NCBI GenBank assembly: GCA_963746255.1
Contig: CAVVAJ010000005.1
Span: 124,001 to 188,000, forward strand
DNA: 64,000 bases
Direction: 5' to 3'
Source: DAOVXM01 sp963746255
Lineage (GTDB): Bacteria > Chloroflexota > Anaerolineae > Anaerolineales > UBA4823
The translations under genes were made by a program, and so were the position numbers. This document shows, piece after piece, positions 27,041 through 36,972 of the stretch. Position 1 is the first letter of the stretch; the number at the start of each line of letters is the position of its first letter. Under the pieces are notes generated by a model. The model was not told where the DNA came from. It saw nothing but the letters and a program-made list of their open reading frames with translations, and did no database searches.

Positions 27041-28336
27041 ATGAACCATAAATATGTTGGCTACCGCTGTTCGCTGTGTGGGAAGCATTATGATCCGTGT
27101 GATATTCTCTATACCTGCCCAGAGGATGGAGGCAATTTAGATGTCCTCCTTGATTACGGAAAAATCAGTGAGGCAATATCACCGAAGGACATCCTAGAAG
27201 CAGTCGAAGGATCCTTATGGCGATATCTTCCACTATTGCCGGTGGACCACCCAACCGGATGGGGAACTCCACTGCATTACGTTGGTAATACGCCAGTATA
27301 TTCTACGGCTAGGATAGCTGACAAATACAAATTGAGGTCCTTCTGGGTTAAGGATGAAAGCACAAATCCCACTGCTTCCTTCAAAGATCGGGCCAGTGCG
27401 ATTCTTGTTGTCCGGGCTCATGAGATAGGTGCGCAAGTTGTTGTAACAGCTTCGACCGGTAACGCAGGCGCAGCCTTGGCAGGTATGGCCGCCGCAGCGG
27501 GTCAAAGGGCGGTTATTTTTGCTCCCAAGAGCGCACCACCAGCAAAAGTAGCTCAACTATTGGTTTACAACGCAGAGGTGATCCTTGTCGATGGGACGTA
27601 TGACGATGCTTTTGATCTAACACTGGAAGTGGCTCGTGAATTTGGCTGGTATTGCCGAAATACTGGCTACAATCCATTTACAGCCGAAGGTAAGAAAACC
27701 GCGGCTTTTGAAATATGGGACTGGTTCAGCCAACCAGATAATCGAACACGAATGCAAACGAAGAACGGTAAACAAAAATTATTGTCGGAACTATCTATAT
27801 TTGTTTCCGTCGGTGACGGTAATATTATTTCTGGCATCCATAAAGGTTTTAAGGACCTCAAAGAATTGGGATGGATTGATCAGCTCCCTAAGATATACGG
27901 TGTTCAAGCAGCAGGATCAGCGGCCATCGCGAATGCGTATCACGCTGGTCACGAAGATATCACCCCCGTCTCGGCCAATACGCTAGCTGATAGCATTGCT
28001 GTTGACTTACCCCGTGATGGGGTTCGGGCGCTGCGGGCGGTACGTGAAACGGGTGGGGATTATATCGTGGTGAATGATCGTGAGATTCTCACCGCTTTAG
28101 CAGAACTCGGGCAGGACGGAATCTTTGCTGAACCGGCTGGAGCTGCTGCATTCGCTGGTTTTCTACGGGCGCTTCAAGAACGTAAAATTGCCCCTTGCGA
28201 GCCGTTTATCGTGATAAACACTGGAAGCGGTCTCAAAGATGTCCGTGCAGCAATGGAAGCAGTCCAACAAGCTCCAATTATTGAGCCATCGATCGCTGCG
28301 CTCAAACGTTATATGAACGATCAGCGGACAAGGTAA
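27041..28336 (+). CDS. thrC: Threonine synthase (zinc-ribbon type)
   Basis: PLP enzyme of 431 residues converting phosphohomoserine to threonine. It begins with a Cys-rich ribbon (YRCSLCGKHYDPCD and TCPEDGG), followed by the fold-type II PLP core: VKDESTNPTASFKDRAS with the PLP Lys at about residue 111, VTASTGNAGAALAGMAAAAG (phosphate loop) and VGDGNIISGI. The C-terminal EPAGAAAFAG is typical. It follows the transporter genes by 40 bases. Related threonine/cysteate-synthase-like enzymes cannot be excluded, and no other threonine-pathway gene is nearby. Confidence 0.85.
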   Translation: MNHKYVGYRCSLCGKHYDPCDILYTCPEDGGNLDVLLDYGKISEAISPKDILEAVEGSLWRYLPLLPVDHPTGWGTPLHYVGNTPVYSTARIADKYKLRSFWVKDESTNPTASFKDRASAILVVRAHEIGAQVVVTASTGNAGAALAGMAAAAGQRAVIFAPKSAPPAKVAQLLVYNAEVILVDGTYDDAFDLTLEVAREFGWYCRNTGYNPFTAEGKKTAAFEIWDWFSQPDNRTRMQTKNGKQKLLSELSIFVSVGDGNIISGIHKGFKDLKELGWIDQLPKIYGVQAAGSAAIANAYHAGHEDITPVSANTLADSIAVDLPRDGVRALRAVRETGGDYIVVNDREILTALAELGQDGIFAEPAGAAAFAGFLRALQERKIAPCEPFIVINTGSGLKDVRAAMEAVQQAPIIEPSIAALKRYMNDQRTR

Positions 28337-28485
28337 TGATCGTTATGTCGTTAACCATTCCGCGGTCATCTGTAAAAGTATTTGTCAGAATGATTTAGAA
28401 AGCTCGTTAATCCATTAAAAGATTTCTTTGATTATCATCATGCTATAGAGTGGCATGATTCAGTTTTGAGAGGATATCACCACGA

Positions 28486-29421
28486 ATGATTGTTTTTTCG
28501 ATTGTTGCACCAATCTACAACGAGATTGGTAATATTGAAGAGCTTTATAAAAGACTTCGTGGAGTTATGGAGTTGGTTGGCGAGAGTTGGGAATTGCTGC
28601 TGGTTGATGATGGCTCAACAGATCGTTCTTCTGAAGTGATCTGTAAACTAGCCCAGGAAGATGAACGTGTTCGGCCAGTAATATTTGCGAGAAATTTTGG
28701 ACACCAGCTTGCTGTCACTGCTGGTTTAGATTATTCACGCGGCCAAGCTGTCGTCATCATCGATGCTGATTTACAAGACCCTCCGGAAGTGATCCTCGAT
28801 ATGATCGCTAAATGGCGCGAGGGATATGAGGTCGTCTATGCTGTGCGTGCAGAACGTGAGGGAGAAAATTGGTTCAAGATGGTCACTGCCTCGATGTTCT
28901 ACCGCATCATTTATAAGATCACCGATGTGAACATTCCTCTTGATGCGGGTGATTTTCGCCTGCTTGATCGCAGTGTAGTCGATATCCTAAACCGCATGCG
29001 TGAGCGGCACCGGTTCCTGCGTGGAATGTCGGTATGGGTAGGATTCAGACAAACTGGTGTCACCTATAGAAGAGCTTCCCGCTACTCTGGTAGCACAAAA
29101 TATCCTTTCAGAAAGATGCTTAAATTTGCCAGCGACGCAATCACGAGCTTCTCTTACTTTCCCCTGCAAGTGGCGACCTATCTTGGATTTTTATGTGCTG
29201 GTCTGAGTATTGTCGCAATTCCGATCGTCATCATTACGCGCATGACTGGCTCGCAGGCCTTTTTTGGTCAAGCAACAACTTTAATTGCAGTATTATTTTT
29301 GGGGGGTGTGCAGCTGATATCCTTGGGGATCTTAGGCGAATATATCGGTCGTCTTTATGATGAAGCCAAGGGAAGACCTTTATATATTGTGAAAGAGGCC
29401 CCAAAGCTGGAAGAAGAATAA
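28486..29421 (+). CDS. Family 2 glycosyltransferase, polyprenyl-phosphate type (GtrB/DPM-like)
   Basis: A 311-residue GT-A enzyme that probably loads a sugar on undecaprenyl phosphate. Core: [42 protein letters not shown] (DxD) and [14 protein letters not shown]. Two membrane segments occupy about residues 228-250 and 262-288, as in GtrB and ArnC. The ribosome site GAGAGGAT lies before the ATG. No flippase or partner glycosyltransferase is beside it. Confidence 0.92.
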   Translation: MIVFSIVAPIYNEIGNIEELYKRLRGVMELVGESWELLLVDDGSTDRSSEVICKLAQEDERVRPVIFARNFGHQLAVTAGLDYSRGQAVVIIDADLQDPPEVILDMIAKWREGYEVVYAVRAEREGENWFKMVTASMFYRIIYKITDVNIPLDAGDFRLLDRSVVDILNRMRERHRFLRGMSVWVGFRQTGVTYRRASRYSGSTKYPFRKMLKFASDAITSFSYFPLQVATYLGFLCAGLSIVAIPIVIITRMTGSQAFFGQATTLIAVLFLGGVQLISLGILGEYIGRLYDEAKGRPLYIVKEAPKLEEE

Positions 29422-29477
29422 ATGTACTTGCAGGATGCTTTGCCATATATATTAATAACTAGGAGAATAAGATTCCC

Positions 29478-30944
29478 ATGACTACTATCGACCTGAGAAT
29501 TAATTCAGAACAAAGACTACGCGCTTTGCAGAGGGTAAAAGAGATGGGCATTATCATCCCAACCTTTGCTCAGATGAAAGACCCGAATTTAATACCGGAG
29601 AATATTAAATCTGTTCTTGCAGAGATTGGATTGTGGGATATCGATCCATTGAATCTCTTCCGGATTACATGGAAGAATGAACCTGTCACCCATGGAGGAT
29701 CTTTTGGAAGTGTGAACTACATAGAAGTCCCACGCAGCCTTAGTAATGTTGATGCAAAAATAGTTTTGCTAGTTGGTAAGTGGTTCCCCACCGGAGCGCA
29801 TAAAGTAGGGGCTGCTTTTGGTTGCCTTGTCCCTCGCTTGATAACTGGGCAGTTTGACCCCACGGTCCAGAAAGCAGTCTGGCCGTCAACAGGGAATTAC
29901 TGCCGGGGTGGAGCGTATGATTCAGCATTACTCGCCTGTGAATCTATTGCCATACTTCCTGAAGGGATGAGCAAGGAACGGTTTGATTGGCTCTCCAGCA
30001 TTGCTGGAGAGGTCATCAAAACCCCAGGAAGCGAATCTAATGTTAAAGAAATATTCGATAAATGCTGGGAACTGCGAAATTCTGGTCAAGATTTAATGAT
30101 TTTCAATCAATTTGACGAATTTGGTAACTACCTTTGGCATTATGATGTTACCGGCCATGCGATGGAAGAGGTCCTTAGCATGATCGCTGCTCCATACGAC
30201 CAATACTTCGGCATGGTGTCGGCGACTGGCTCCGCGGGTACGATTGCCTGCGGCGATTACATGAAACAACTTTACCCTGGTAGCAAGGTGGGAGCGAGTG
30301 AAGCATTGCAGTGCCCAACTTTACTTGAAAATGGATTCGGTTCCCACCGCATAGAAGGGATTGGGGATAAGCATGTGCCCTGGATCCATAATGTTAAAAA
30401 CACAGATATCATCGTTGCGATCGATGATAACGCGGTCGTAAATCTAGCGCGTTTATTCAACGAGACTGCAGGTAGGAGTTTTTTGATTGATGCCGGTGTC
30501 CCAGAAGATTTCGTTGAAAAGTTAGATCTGTTTGGTTTCTCTGGAATATCAAATATGCTTTCTGCTATAAAAATGGCTAAATATTATGAATTGGGCGAGA
30601 ATGATATTATATTATCTGTCCTAACCGACTCCAATGAATTGTATGCTAGCCGCCTTGAGGAAATGCACCAGGAATTCGGTGAGTATCAGGATGTTGACGC
30701 AGCTGTGGACTATGATCGTTATTTACGGGGGATAACAACAGACAATATGCTTGATATGACTTATGTTGATCGGCGCCGTGTGCATAATTTGAAGTATTTT
30801 ACATGGGTTGAACAGCAAGGTAAGACGCATGATGAAATTCAAGCCCAATGGTATGATCGTGATTACTGGCACGGAATTCAAAACCAGATCAAAGAGATAG
30901 ATGCCCTGATCGAGGAATTCAACGAAGAAGTTCGATCTCTTTGA
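29478..30944 (+). CDS. PLP-dependent fold-type II enzyme, cysteine synthase/ammonia-lyase superfamily
   Basis: A 488-residue PLP enzyme longer than cysteine synthase. PLP Lys in KWFPTGAHKVGAAFG (about residue 107); substrate loop PSTGNYCRGGAYDSAL; phosphate-binding loop VSATGSAGTIACGDY. The N-terminal 80 and C-terminal 100 residues have no motif I know. Good ribosome site AGGAG. Within the purine cluster a role in deaminating an amino acid end product, analogous to YgeX 2,3-diaminopropionate ammonia-lyase, is possible but is inference only; sequence similarity to YgeX is not evident. Confidence 0.8.
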   Translation: MTTIDLRINSEQRLRALQRVKEMGIIIPTFAQMKDPNLIPENIKSVLAEIGLWDIDPLNLFRITWKNEPVTHGGSFGSVNYIEVPRSLSNVDAKIVLLVGKWFPTGAHKVGAAFGCLVPRLITGQFDPTVQKAVWPSTGNYCRGGAYDSALLACESIAILPEGMSKERFDWLSSIAGEVIKTPGSESNVKEIFDKCWELRNSGQDLMIFNQFDEFGNYLWHYDVTGHAMEEVLSMIAAPYDQYFGMVSATGSAGTIACGDYMKQLYPGSKVGASEALQCPTLLENGFGSHRIEGIGDKHVPWIHNVKNTDIIVAIDDNAVVNLARLFNETAGRSFLIDAGVPEDFVEKLDLFGFSGISNMLSAIKMAKYYELGENDIILSVLTDSNELYASRLEEMHQEFGEYQDVDAAVDYDRYLRGITTDNMLDMTYVDRRRVHNLKYFTWVEQQGKTHDEIQAQWYDRDYWHGIQNQIKEIDALIEEFNEEVRSL

Positions 30945-31006
30945 TCATTAAAACAGATTTGGAATAAATTAATTACTTTGCGGTTGGGAACGGATCGAGC
31001 CTGACG

Positions 31007-31585
31007 ATGCCAACCAATTCAATCATCCCGCCTACCGCGATTGTCCTAGTTGCAGTGATGAACAATCTTCGTGACCTGGAAATCGCTCGTCTGTTAGGTT
31101 GGTACCGGATTCCATTAAGATCAGCTCCCAAAGTTATTGCGATTGATTATCTGGCATTTTATCAAACAAGCGCTTTTGCAAAAGAGAAGTGGTGTATCAA
31201 GTATTTCGCGCAAGTCCTTGGGAATGAATTGACCACCCGCTACGCTCTCCTAAAAGATGAAGCCGATCATCCTGCTGCTAAAGAGGAATACTATAAGATA
31301 CAGGTTGGTCCAGTAGAACAACTCGCCAGACCTATACCTGCCGGAAAATGGCGCCGGATAACATTTTTTTATACCACCGGATCATACCTTCAAAAAGCTC
31401 AAACAATTAACGATTTAATCGTTCATGATGATGAACGCCGCCTGTTATGGCAGACTCTACACGAGCGCGCCACAGAACGACAGGGCTACACTTTGGAGCC
31501 AGAATTACCTGGAGGGGATATAGACATTAATCTATTATCTAAACTTTTGGGGATAAGCGATATTATTGCTGACAATTATGAGTAA
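31007..31585 (+). CDS. Conserved-looking protein of unknown function
   Basis: A 192-residue soluble protein that I do not recognise. Notable stretches are MNNLRDLEIARLLGWYRIPL, IDYLAFYQTSAFAKEKWCI and WRRITFFYTTGSYLQKAQTI. No signal peptide, membrane segment or metal motif. Rich in Trp, Tyr and Arg, as in some nucleic-acid-associated proteins. It stands between a PLP enzyme and a dihydropyrimidinase in the same direction, with gaps of 62 and 49 bases, so it may belong to the same transcript. Confidence 0.7.
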   Translation: MPTNSIIPPTAIVLVAVMNNLRDLEIARLLGWYRIPLRSAPKVIAIDYLAFYQTSAFAKEKWCIKYFAQVLGNELTTRYALLKDEADHPAAKEEYYKIQVGPVEQLARPIPAGKWRRITFFYTTGSYLQKAQTINDLIVHDDERRLLWQTLHERATERQGYTLEPELPGGDIDINLLSKLLGISDIIADNYE

Positions 31586-31634
31586 TCAAGCGGGTGTGAT
31601 CCAGCTTATCCTGTCGTAGACAGATTGGTGAATT

Positions 31635-33053
31635 ATGAAGAAACTGATCAAAAACGGCCAGATCATCAATGCATCTGATTCCTATATGGCGGATATACTG
31701 ATTGATGGTGAATCCATTAGAGCTATCGGGGATCACCTTGCAGATGACGGTGCAGATATTATCGACGCACAAGGAAAACTCATCATGCCGGGTGGGATTG
31801 ACCCACACTGCCATTTCGATCTGCCTATGTTTGGCACGGTCTCTTCCGATGATCATTATACGGGACACAAGGCTGCGGCTTTTGGTGGTACAACCACAGT
31901 CATGGATTTTGTCCCACAAGATAGCGATAACCTATTAGAAAACATTGAAGCTTGGCGTACAAAAGCTGACCCAAAAGCAGCTGTCGATTTCGGGTTTCAT
32001 ATGAATATATCTTCGTTTAACAGTCGAATCCAGCATGATATCGCTGCATTAGTTGATGTTGGGATAACCACTCTTAAAGTATTTACGGCATATAATGAAC
32101 GGCTTCGTTTGTCAGACGGGGAAATCTTTGAAGTCATGAGAGTCGCCAATCAAAATGGGATGCTAACCATGCTCCATGCTGAAAATGGTGATGTAATTGA
32201 TCTCCTTGTAAGAGAAGCGCTGGCAGCTGGTCATTACTCGGCTGAGTGGCATGCTCGTACTCGTCCTGCTTGGGGTGCTGTTGAAGCATCGTTACGGGCT
32301 ATCGCTTTAGCAGCCCAAACCGGTACCTCGTTATATCTTGTCCATATGAATACCACTGGGGAAGTCGACCAGTTACGTTATGGTCAAGAACGTGGCATAC
32401 GCGTGATGGGTGAGACGTGTCCCCAGTATCTATTCTTCTCTTTGGAAGACCTCAAGCGACCCGATGGAGCGAAGTGGGTATGCTCACCACCTTTACGTTC
32501 GGATGAAGATAATCAGGGCTTGTGGCAAGGTCTCATGGATGGATCAATACAAGTTGTTGGTACTGACCACTGCCCGTTCTTTTTTAATGGAGCAAATGCC
32601 ATTCAATATGAAGGAGAATCGGTGGCGATTCCTGGAAAAGAGTTGGGGAAAAAGGATTTTACGAAGATACCGAATGGTTTACCCGGGGTTGGAGACCGAA
32701 TGCCGGTAATGTGGACGCATGGTGTGGTAGCTGGGAGAATTACCCCTCAACAGTTTGTAGCCCTGATGAGCACGAATCCAGCCAAGATCTTCGGCTTGTA
32801 TCCCCGCAAGGGTGCACTATTGCCAGGCTCGGATGCCGACATCGTAATTTGGGATCCTAATAAAATCGTCCATTATGGGCTCAAATATGCCCATCACCGT
32901 ACTGATTACAACCTTTATGAAGGTTGGGAACTGCATGGATATCCAGAGAAAGTACTGCTGCGTGGAAAATTAATTGTAGATGGCGATAAGTGGATGGGGA
33001 AAGCCGGAATGGGCAAATATCTATATCGCGACCCTTCAGCTCTGGTATCATAA
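31635..33053 (+). CDS. Dihydropyrimidinase/hydantoinase (HyuA-like)
   Basis: A 472-residue cyclic amidohydrolase with a di-metal site: GGIDPHCHFDLPMFG (HxH), STTLKVF-type segment ITTLKVFTAYNERL with the carbamylated Lys at about residue 150, MLHAENGDVIDLL (His), YLVHMNTTGEV (His) and VVGTDHCPFFFNG (Asp). It opens six- or five-membered imide rings such as dihydrouracil or hydantoins. Enteric purine clusters contain the homologue HyuA (also called HydA) beside ygeW and ssnA, matching this neighbourhood. A moderate ribosome site precedes the ATG. Confidence 0.93.
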   Translation: MKKLIKNGQIINASDSYMADILIDGESIRAIGDHLADDGADIIDAQGKLIMPGGIDPHCHFDLPMFGTVSSDDHYTGHKAAAFGGTTTVMDFVPQDSDNLLENIEAWRTKADPKAAVDFGFHMNISSFNSRIQHDIAALVDVGITTLKVFTAYNERLRLSDGEIFEVMRVANQNGMLTMLHAENGDVIDLLVREALAAGHYSAEWHARTRPAWGAVEASLRAIALAAQTGTSLYLVHMNTTGEVDQLRYGQERGIRVMGETCPQYLFFSLEDLKRPDGAKWVCSPPLRSDEDNQGLWQGLMDGSIQVVGTDHCPFFFNGANAIQYEGESVAIPGKELGKKDFTKIPNGLPGVGDRMPVMWTHGVVAGRITPQQFVALMSTNPAKIFGLYPRKGALLPGSDADIVIWDPNKIVHYGLKYAHHRTDYNLYEGWELHGYPEKVLLRGKLIVDGDKWMGKAGMGKYLYRDPSALVS

Positions 33054-33088
33054 ATCCAGATATCACTTACTACTGGTAGTGTGAGCTA

Positions 33089-33108
33089 TATAATTTACCC
33101 GATATAAT
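33089..33108 (+). promoter_or_regulatory. Tandem -10 elements upstream of the antiporter-like operon
   Basis: Two TATAAT hexamers (33089-33094 and 33103-33108) precede the lipoprotein gene. The first has a weak -35 CTTACT at 17 bases; the second gives a start within a few bases of the GTG at 33113. Confidence 0.45.
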
Positions 33109-33145
33109 CATCGTGGTATGCTATTCTAGTACAGAGAATTGCCTC

Positions 33146-34750
33146 TTGAATAATAAACTCTGGAAGTATCTAGTAAGACCCCCCCTGTTTACAATTCTAG
33201 CATTGGGTGTTATTTTGTTAACTGCTAGCTGTGGGGGATTTCAACTAGAGCCAAAACTCTCTCAAGTTGTGACAAGGTCTCCTTCAATCCACCCCACCTC
33301 GCGACCATCAAATAAGTTGGATGAAAACGGTAATCTAGGAGACGTTGAGGTACACACAAAAGTGGATATATCACCTACAGTAACCTCTGTGTCAACAAAA
33401 ACACCTTTCATTGATACCGCGACTCCCTTTGTAGCGGATAGAATGACCAAGACACTAACCCCAATGATTGACGAAGAAGATGATGAACTGCTAAACGAAA
33501 TTTCAGCTGATATTTTATATATTGCTGATGGAGGCCTATACTTATTTGATCATCGAACAACTGGCAAGATTTCATTGCTGTCACCCATACTCGAAAACAA
33601 CCAAGCGGAGACTGACTTTACCGGAGATTGCTCTTCCTTGTATATTGCTGAATTTGCAATCGATAATCTGAATAAGACTGCTGCGATGCTAGTGGATAAA
33701 GGAATTACCGCGAATGGTATTGAGCAATATCAGATTTGTGTTTTTCTGTTTGAATCTGGGGAAGCTTACATGCTGATCGATAATATCCCTCGCCCAAGTG
33801 ATTTAGATATATCACCCGACGGGAAGTGGATCACCTATGTAGATACCTCCCAATCCAGGGAGATAGTTATCCTGCAATCAGAACATAGAGAAATCGGGCA
33901 AGCGCTGACTGTCTGTCGTGGGGGTGGATGCAATGGGAAAATTTGGTCTCCGGATAGTAGTTTCCTATTATGGAGCGACAAATCCGGGATCTGGCTATTT
34001 GATGTGGATAGTGGCGAACAAGATAATATCCTGCCGGGAATAGTGAAAGTCTCTAATCAATCTGGCGGAGAGATAGAGTTGCCCGTCGTGTACAAACCGA
34101 TAGCATGGTCTCCTTCTGGTAGATATGGATCAGTCGAAGTTCATCCCGAAAGATCTGATATCCAGTGGGTGGGATTATTGGACACAAAAACTGCTCGGAT
34201 GGTTGAGGTTCCGGGCACGCATAGTTATCTTGAAGATGATGCAATCCACACATGGAACGATGATGGGACTTTGACAACTGTACAATTTGGCGTTGAGAAT
34301 GAAGAAAATATTCTTGAAACCACTACTTACGAGATCGTGCCCACCCATACAGATTTGATGATCGCTACAGGAATGAAAACTTTTTCGATCCCTGAGATGA
34401 TCACCGGGATCGATAATAGCAAATCCTTGTCACTCCGGTTATATAATCTTCATCAGCAAGAGTCTGGCATATACAGCCTTATACTCTTCACGAATTCTTT
34501 GTCCAGTGATTCTTGGCTTGTGAAGATGGATAACCAGGAGCAGTTCATCAAGGTTATTACAGAAATCCCCCCAGATTCATTGGATGCCCTTTGGTCTCCG
34601 GATGGTAAACATGCGGTCATTCTTGGGCAGCATGGAGCGCGGCTTTTATGTAATGATACCGGGGATACTTTATATGATCTGCGAGCTTACCTAGGAGAAG
34701 ATGTAAAAGAAATATTTTGGCTATCACCTAATTTCCTATTAGAACAATGA
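33146..34750 (+). CDS. Propeller-type lipoprotein of unknown function
   Basis: Secreted lipoprotein of about 534 residues. From TTG 33146 it begins MNNKLWKYLVRPP with a clear signal peptide and lipobox LLTASC; a GTG at 33113 is an alternative start. A Thr/Ser/Pro-rich spacer (to about residue 110) precedes repeats carrying TolB/WD40-like tags: DISPDGKWITYVD, WSPDSSFLLWSD, WSPSGRYGSVEV and WSPDGKHAVILG, suggesting a beta-propeller. Its stop overlaps the start of the next membrane gene, so it is translated with the antiporter-like cluster and may be an external subunit of it. Confidence 0.8.
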   Translation: MNNKLWKYLVRPPLFTILALGVILLTASCGGFQLEPKLSQVVTRSPSIHPTSRPSNKLDENGNLGDVEVHTKVDISPTVTSVSTKTPFIDTATPFVADRMTKTLTPMIDEEDDELLNEISADILYIADGGLYLFDHRTTGKISLLSPILENNQAETDFTGDCSSLYIAEFAIDNLNKTAAMLVDKGITANGIEQYQICVFLFESGEAYMLIDNIPRPSDLDISPDGKWITYVDTSQSREIVILQSEHREIGQALTVCRGGGCNGKIWSPDSSFLLWSDKSGIWLFDVDSGEQDNILPGIVKVSNQSGGEIELPVVYKPIAWSPSGRYGSVEVHPERSDIQWVGLLDTKTARMVEVPGTHSYLEDDAIHTWNDDGTLTTVQFGVENEENILETTTYEIVPTHTDLMIATGMKTFSIPEMITGIDNSKSLSLRLYNLHQQESGIYSLILFTNSLSSDSWLVKMDNQEQFIKVITEIPPDSLDALWSPDGKHAVILGQHGARLLCNDTGDTLYDLRAYLGEDVKEIFWLSPNFLLEQ

Positions 34751-36327
34751 TATTGCAAACCCTTTCTACTCTCGCTCCAATTCTGGTATTGCTGTTTTGC
34801 GCGGCTCTTATCGGTGTGCTGCAAATCTTCAAACGCGGGTCTTCTACATCGTGGATCGCGGCTGTACTCGGTGCGTTACTTGCTTGGTTATTTGTTTTCC
34901 TCAATTATCAGAATCTCAATATTAGCATCCAGATACTACCGTGGAACTTTATTAATCAGTATGATTTTTCTCCAACAATCCAATTTAATCGGTATTCCTG
35001 GTCATACGCATTAGCTATTATCACTCTACTCCTATCTTCGGTGCTTACTTCTATCATAAATGCTGAAGCCAAGCGATGGATAACTTGGATAATGAGTTTG
35101 GTCCTTATTGCCTTTGGCCTCTGGTCGGTCTTAGCACTCAATCCGGTAACTTTAGTACTTGCCTGGGCGGCGATGGATATTTGCGTGTTCTTGATTGTGT
35201 CCGGTTTGATAACAACTATTCAGGCTAGAGAGAGGGCAGTGGTTGCATTCAGTATCAACATATTAGCGGTGCTACTACTTTCCTGGTCAACACTAATCGA
35301 ATATCCGGTATCTAATGAGGGACTTTCGGGAAATCAGGATATGTTTGTGAGCTTACTTGCCCTTGTCGTGATCGGATTTCGAGTTGCTGGTATCACGATT
35401 CTCTCACCTGTCATCAATGATACCGATTTCTCCAAGAGCCTTGGCAGCTTGCTCCATCTTGTACCAGCCGCGGCAGCGTTTGCGTTGTTCAATGCAAACC
35501 AGGCAATGAGTTTTCCGGCAGGCATAGAACTAATGTTGGTCGCGTTCATCAGCATGATTGTGTTCTTTAATGCTTTATCGTGGATTTGGAAAGCGAAATC
35601 ACATCGGCATAAGACTAATTGGGTCATTTTGATGGCGGGATTCTCCATCGTGTCAGTTATCCGGGGTGATCTAGAAGCCAGCCTGGCATGGGGAGTAGCG
35701 TTGATCTTGTCTGGTGGAATATTATTCTTGGTATCCGTGAATCATAGATATCTTCTCTTATTAGCCGGTATTAGTCTAATTAATATTTCTATGCTTCCGT
35801 ATACCCCAACTTGGGTTGGCACTCAGTTGTTCGCACCTCCATTTCATTGGGGTTTGTTGATTTTACTGTTTTCTCACATATTAATCCTAATCGGCTATTT
35901 TCAGATCGCTCATAAGCTGGACGACCATGGAGAGAAAATTGGTCGATTCACGTGGGTAGTCTACTTTTGGGGTTTGTTTTTGCTCCCATTGGTCCATCTA
36001 CTTATTGGATTCTTAATCGGTGATTCGGTCCCACTGGGACTTTCAAGTTGGCTTGGGCTCTTATCGTCTGCTGCAGCTCTTAGTATATTTCTTTTCCACC
36101 GCTTTTATCCGGAACTCCGGATCTGGAGCTTCTATGGAAATCGTTTTATACCCTTGCTCCAGAAGTTCTTCAATTTCAGTTGGTTTTGGAGAAGTCTTTG
36201 GTCCCTTTACCGTGGTTTGGGACGGGTAGTTGATTTGTTAACAAAAGTGTTGGAAGGGGATGGTGGCATATTGTGGACACTCCTGCTGTTAGTATTATTT
36301 ATTACTCTCATTCGTCAATTCAGGTAG
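34747..36327 (+). CDS. Proton-conducting membrane subunit (NuoL/M/N-, HyfB/F-like)
   Basis: A 526-residue protein with about 14 hydrophobic segments, arranged like the antiporter-type subunits of complex I and hydrogenase-4. Segments such as VTLVLAWAAMDICVFLIVSG occupy the TM4-5 region and LVPAAAAFALFNANQAMSFP the TM7 region. The usual FEL Glu and VLLK Lys signatures are not recognisable, so it is a divergent member. It overlaps the lipoprotein by 4 bases and precedes two related membrane genes. No NADH- or hydrogen-oxidising subunit is present. Confidence 0.7.
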   Translation: MILQTLSTLAPILVLLFCAALIGVLQIFKRGSSTSWIAAVLGALLAWLFVFLNYQNLNISIQILPWNFINQYDFSPTIQFNRYSWSYALAIITLLLSSVLTSIINAEAKRWITWIMSLVLIAFGLWSVLALNPVTLVLAWAAMDICVFLIVSGLITTIQARERAVVAFSINILAVLLLSWSTLIEYPVSNEGLSGNQDMFVSLLALVVIGFRVAGITILSPVINDTDFSKSLGSLLHLVPAAAAFALFNANQAMSFPAGIELMLVAFISMIVFFNALSWIWKAKSHRHKTNWVILMAGFSIVSVIRGDLEASLAWGVALILSGGILFLVSVNHRYLLLLAGISLINISMLPYTPTWVGTQLFAPPFHWGLLILLFSHILILIGYFQIAHKLDDHGEKIGRFTWVVYFWGLFLLPLVHLLIGFLIGDSVPLGLSSWLGLLSSAAALSIFLFHRFYPELRIWSFYGNRFIPLLQKFFNFSWFWRSLWSLYRGLGRVVDLLTKVLEGDGGILWTLLLLVLFITLIRQFR

Positions 36328-36339
36328 GGAGCTGATAGT

Positions 36340-36972
36340 TTGGGACTCGGACAAATATACCCGTTTACACTTATATTGGTTTGTATCACATCAATGATTA
36401 TCTTCATTGCCCGTGATTGGCGGGTGAGTGTAATTTCATTGGCACTGCAGTATATAGGTGTTTTCCTCTTGGTAACAATTTCTTGGCCTCTACAAATGGC
36501 AGCCGTCAAGATTGTTGCCGGGTGGATGTCAGGTGCAATTCTCGGGCTGGCAATGGCGGGAAAACCAATCTTAAATCAAGGGGAAAACATACCCGGAGGA
36601 CGATCTTTTAAAAACCCGATTCGACCAACAAATATTTCGGAGTCATTTTTTCGCTTTTTTGCGGGTGTGATGGTCACATTAGCTGTGGTATCTATTAGCT
36701 TAAGTATACAAGATTGGGTGCCAGGGATCGGTATATATCAAATTATTGGTGGGTTATTATTAATCGGAATTGGTCTGCTACAGCTTGGTTTTACTTCTCA
36801 ATCGTTGAATGTAGCGCTCGGTTTATTATCGGTATTAGGAGGTTTCGAAATTCTATACGCCGCGGTAGAAATTTCTGCACTAGTGGCTGGATTATTGGCA
36901 GGCGTGAATTTGGGGATTGCACTCATCGGAGCATATCTGATTAATTTGTCAAGTCTAAGGCCAATCTCATGA
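36340..36972 (+). CDS. HyfE/NuoK-like small membrane subunit
   Basis: A 210-residue membrane protein with six hydrophobic segments. The arrangement RDWRVSVISLALQYIGVFLL plus MAAVKIVAGWMSGAILGLAM resembles the first half of HyfE, and LLSVLGGFEILYAAVEISAL contains the Glu-bearing NuoK-like helix. Start TTG at 36340 (12 bases after the previous stop); no clear ribosome site. It overlaps the next gene by 4 bases. Its presence between two antiporter-like subunits mirrors the hydrogenase-4 membrane arm. Confidence 0.65.
   Translation: MGLGQIYPFTLILVCITSMIIFIARDWRVSVISLALQYIGVFLLVTISWPLQMAAVKIVAGWMSGAILGLAMAGKPILNQGENIPGGRSFKNPIRPTNISESFFRFFAGVMVTLAVVSISLSIQDWVPGIGIYQIIGGLLLIGIGLLQLGFTSQSLNVALGLLSVLGGFEILYAAVEISALVAGLLAGVNLGIALIGAYLINLSSLRPIS

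Noticed and set aside
28036..28050. Possible parS site (GTACGTGAAAC)
   Set aside because: Only a half-site match and not palindromic; it lies within the threonine synthase gene.
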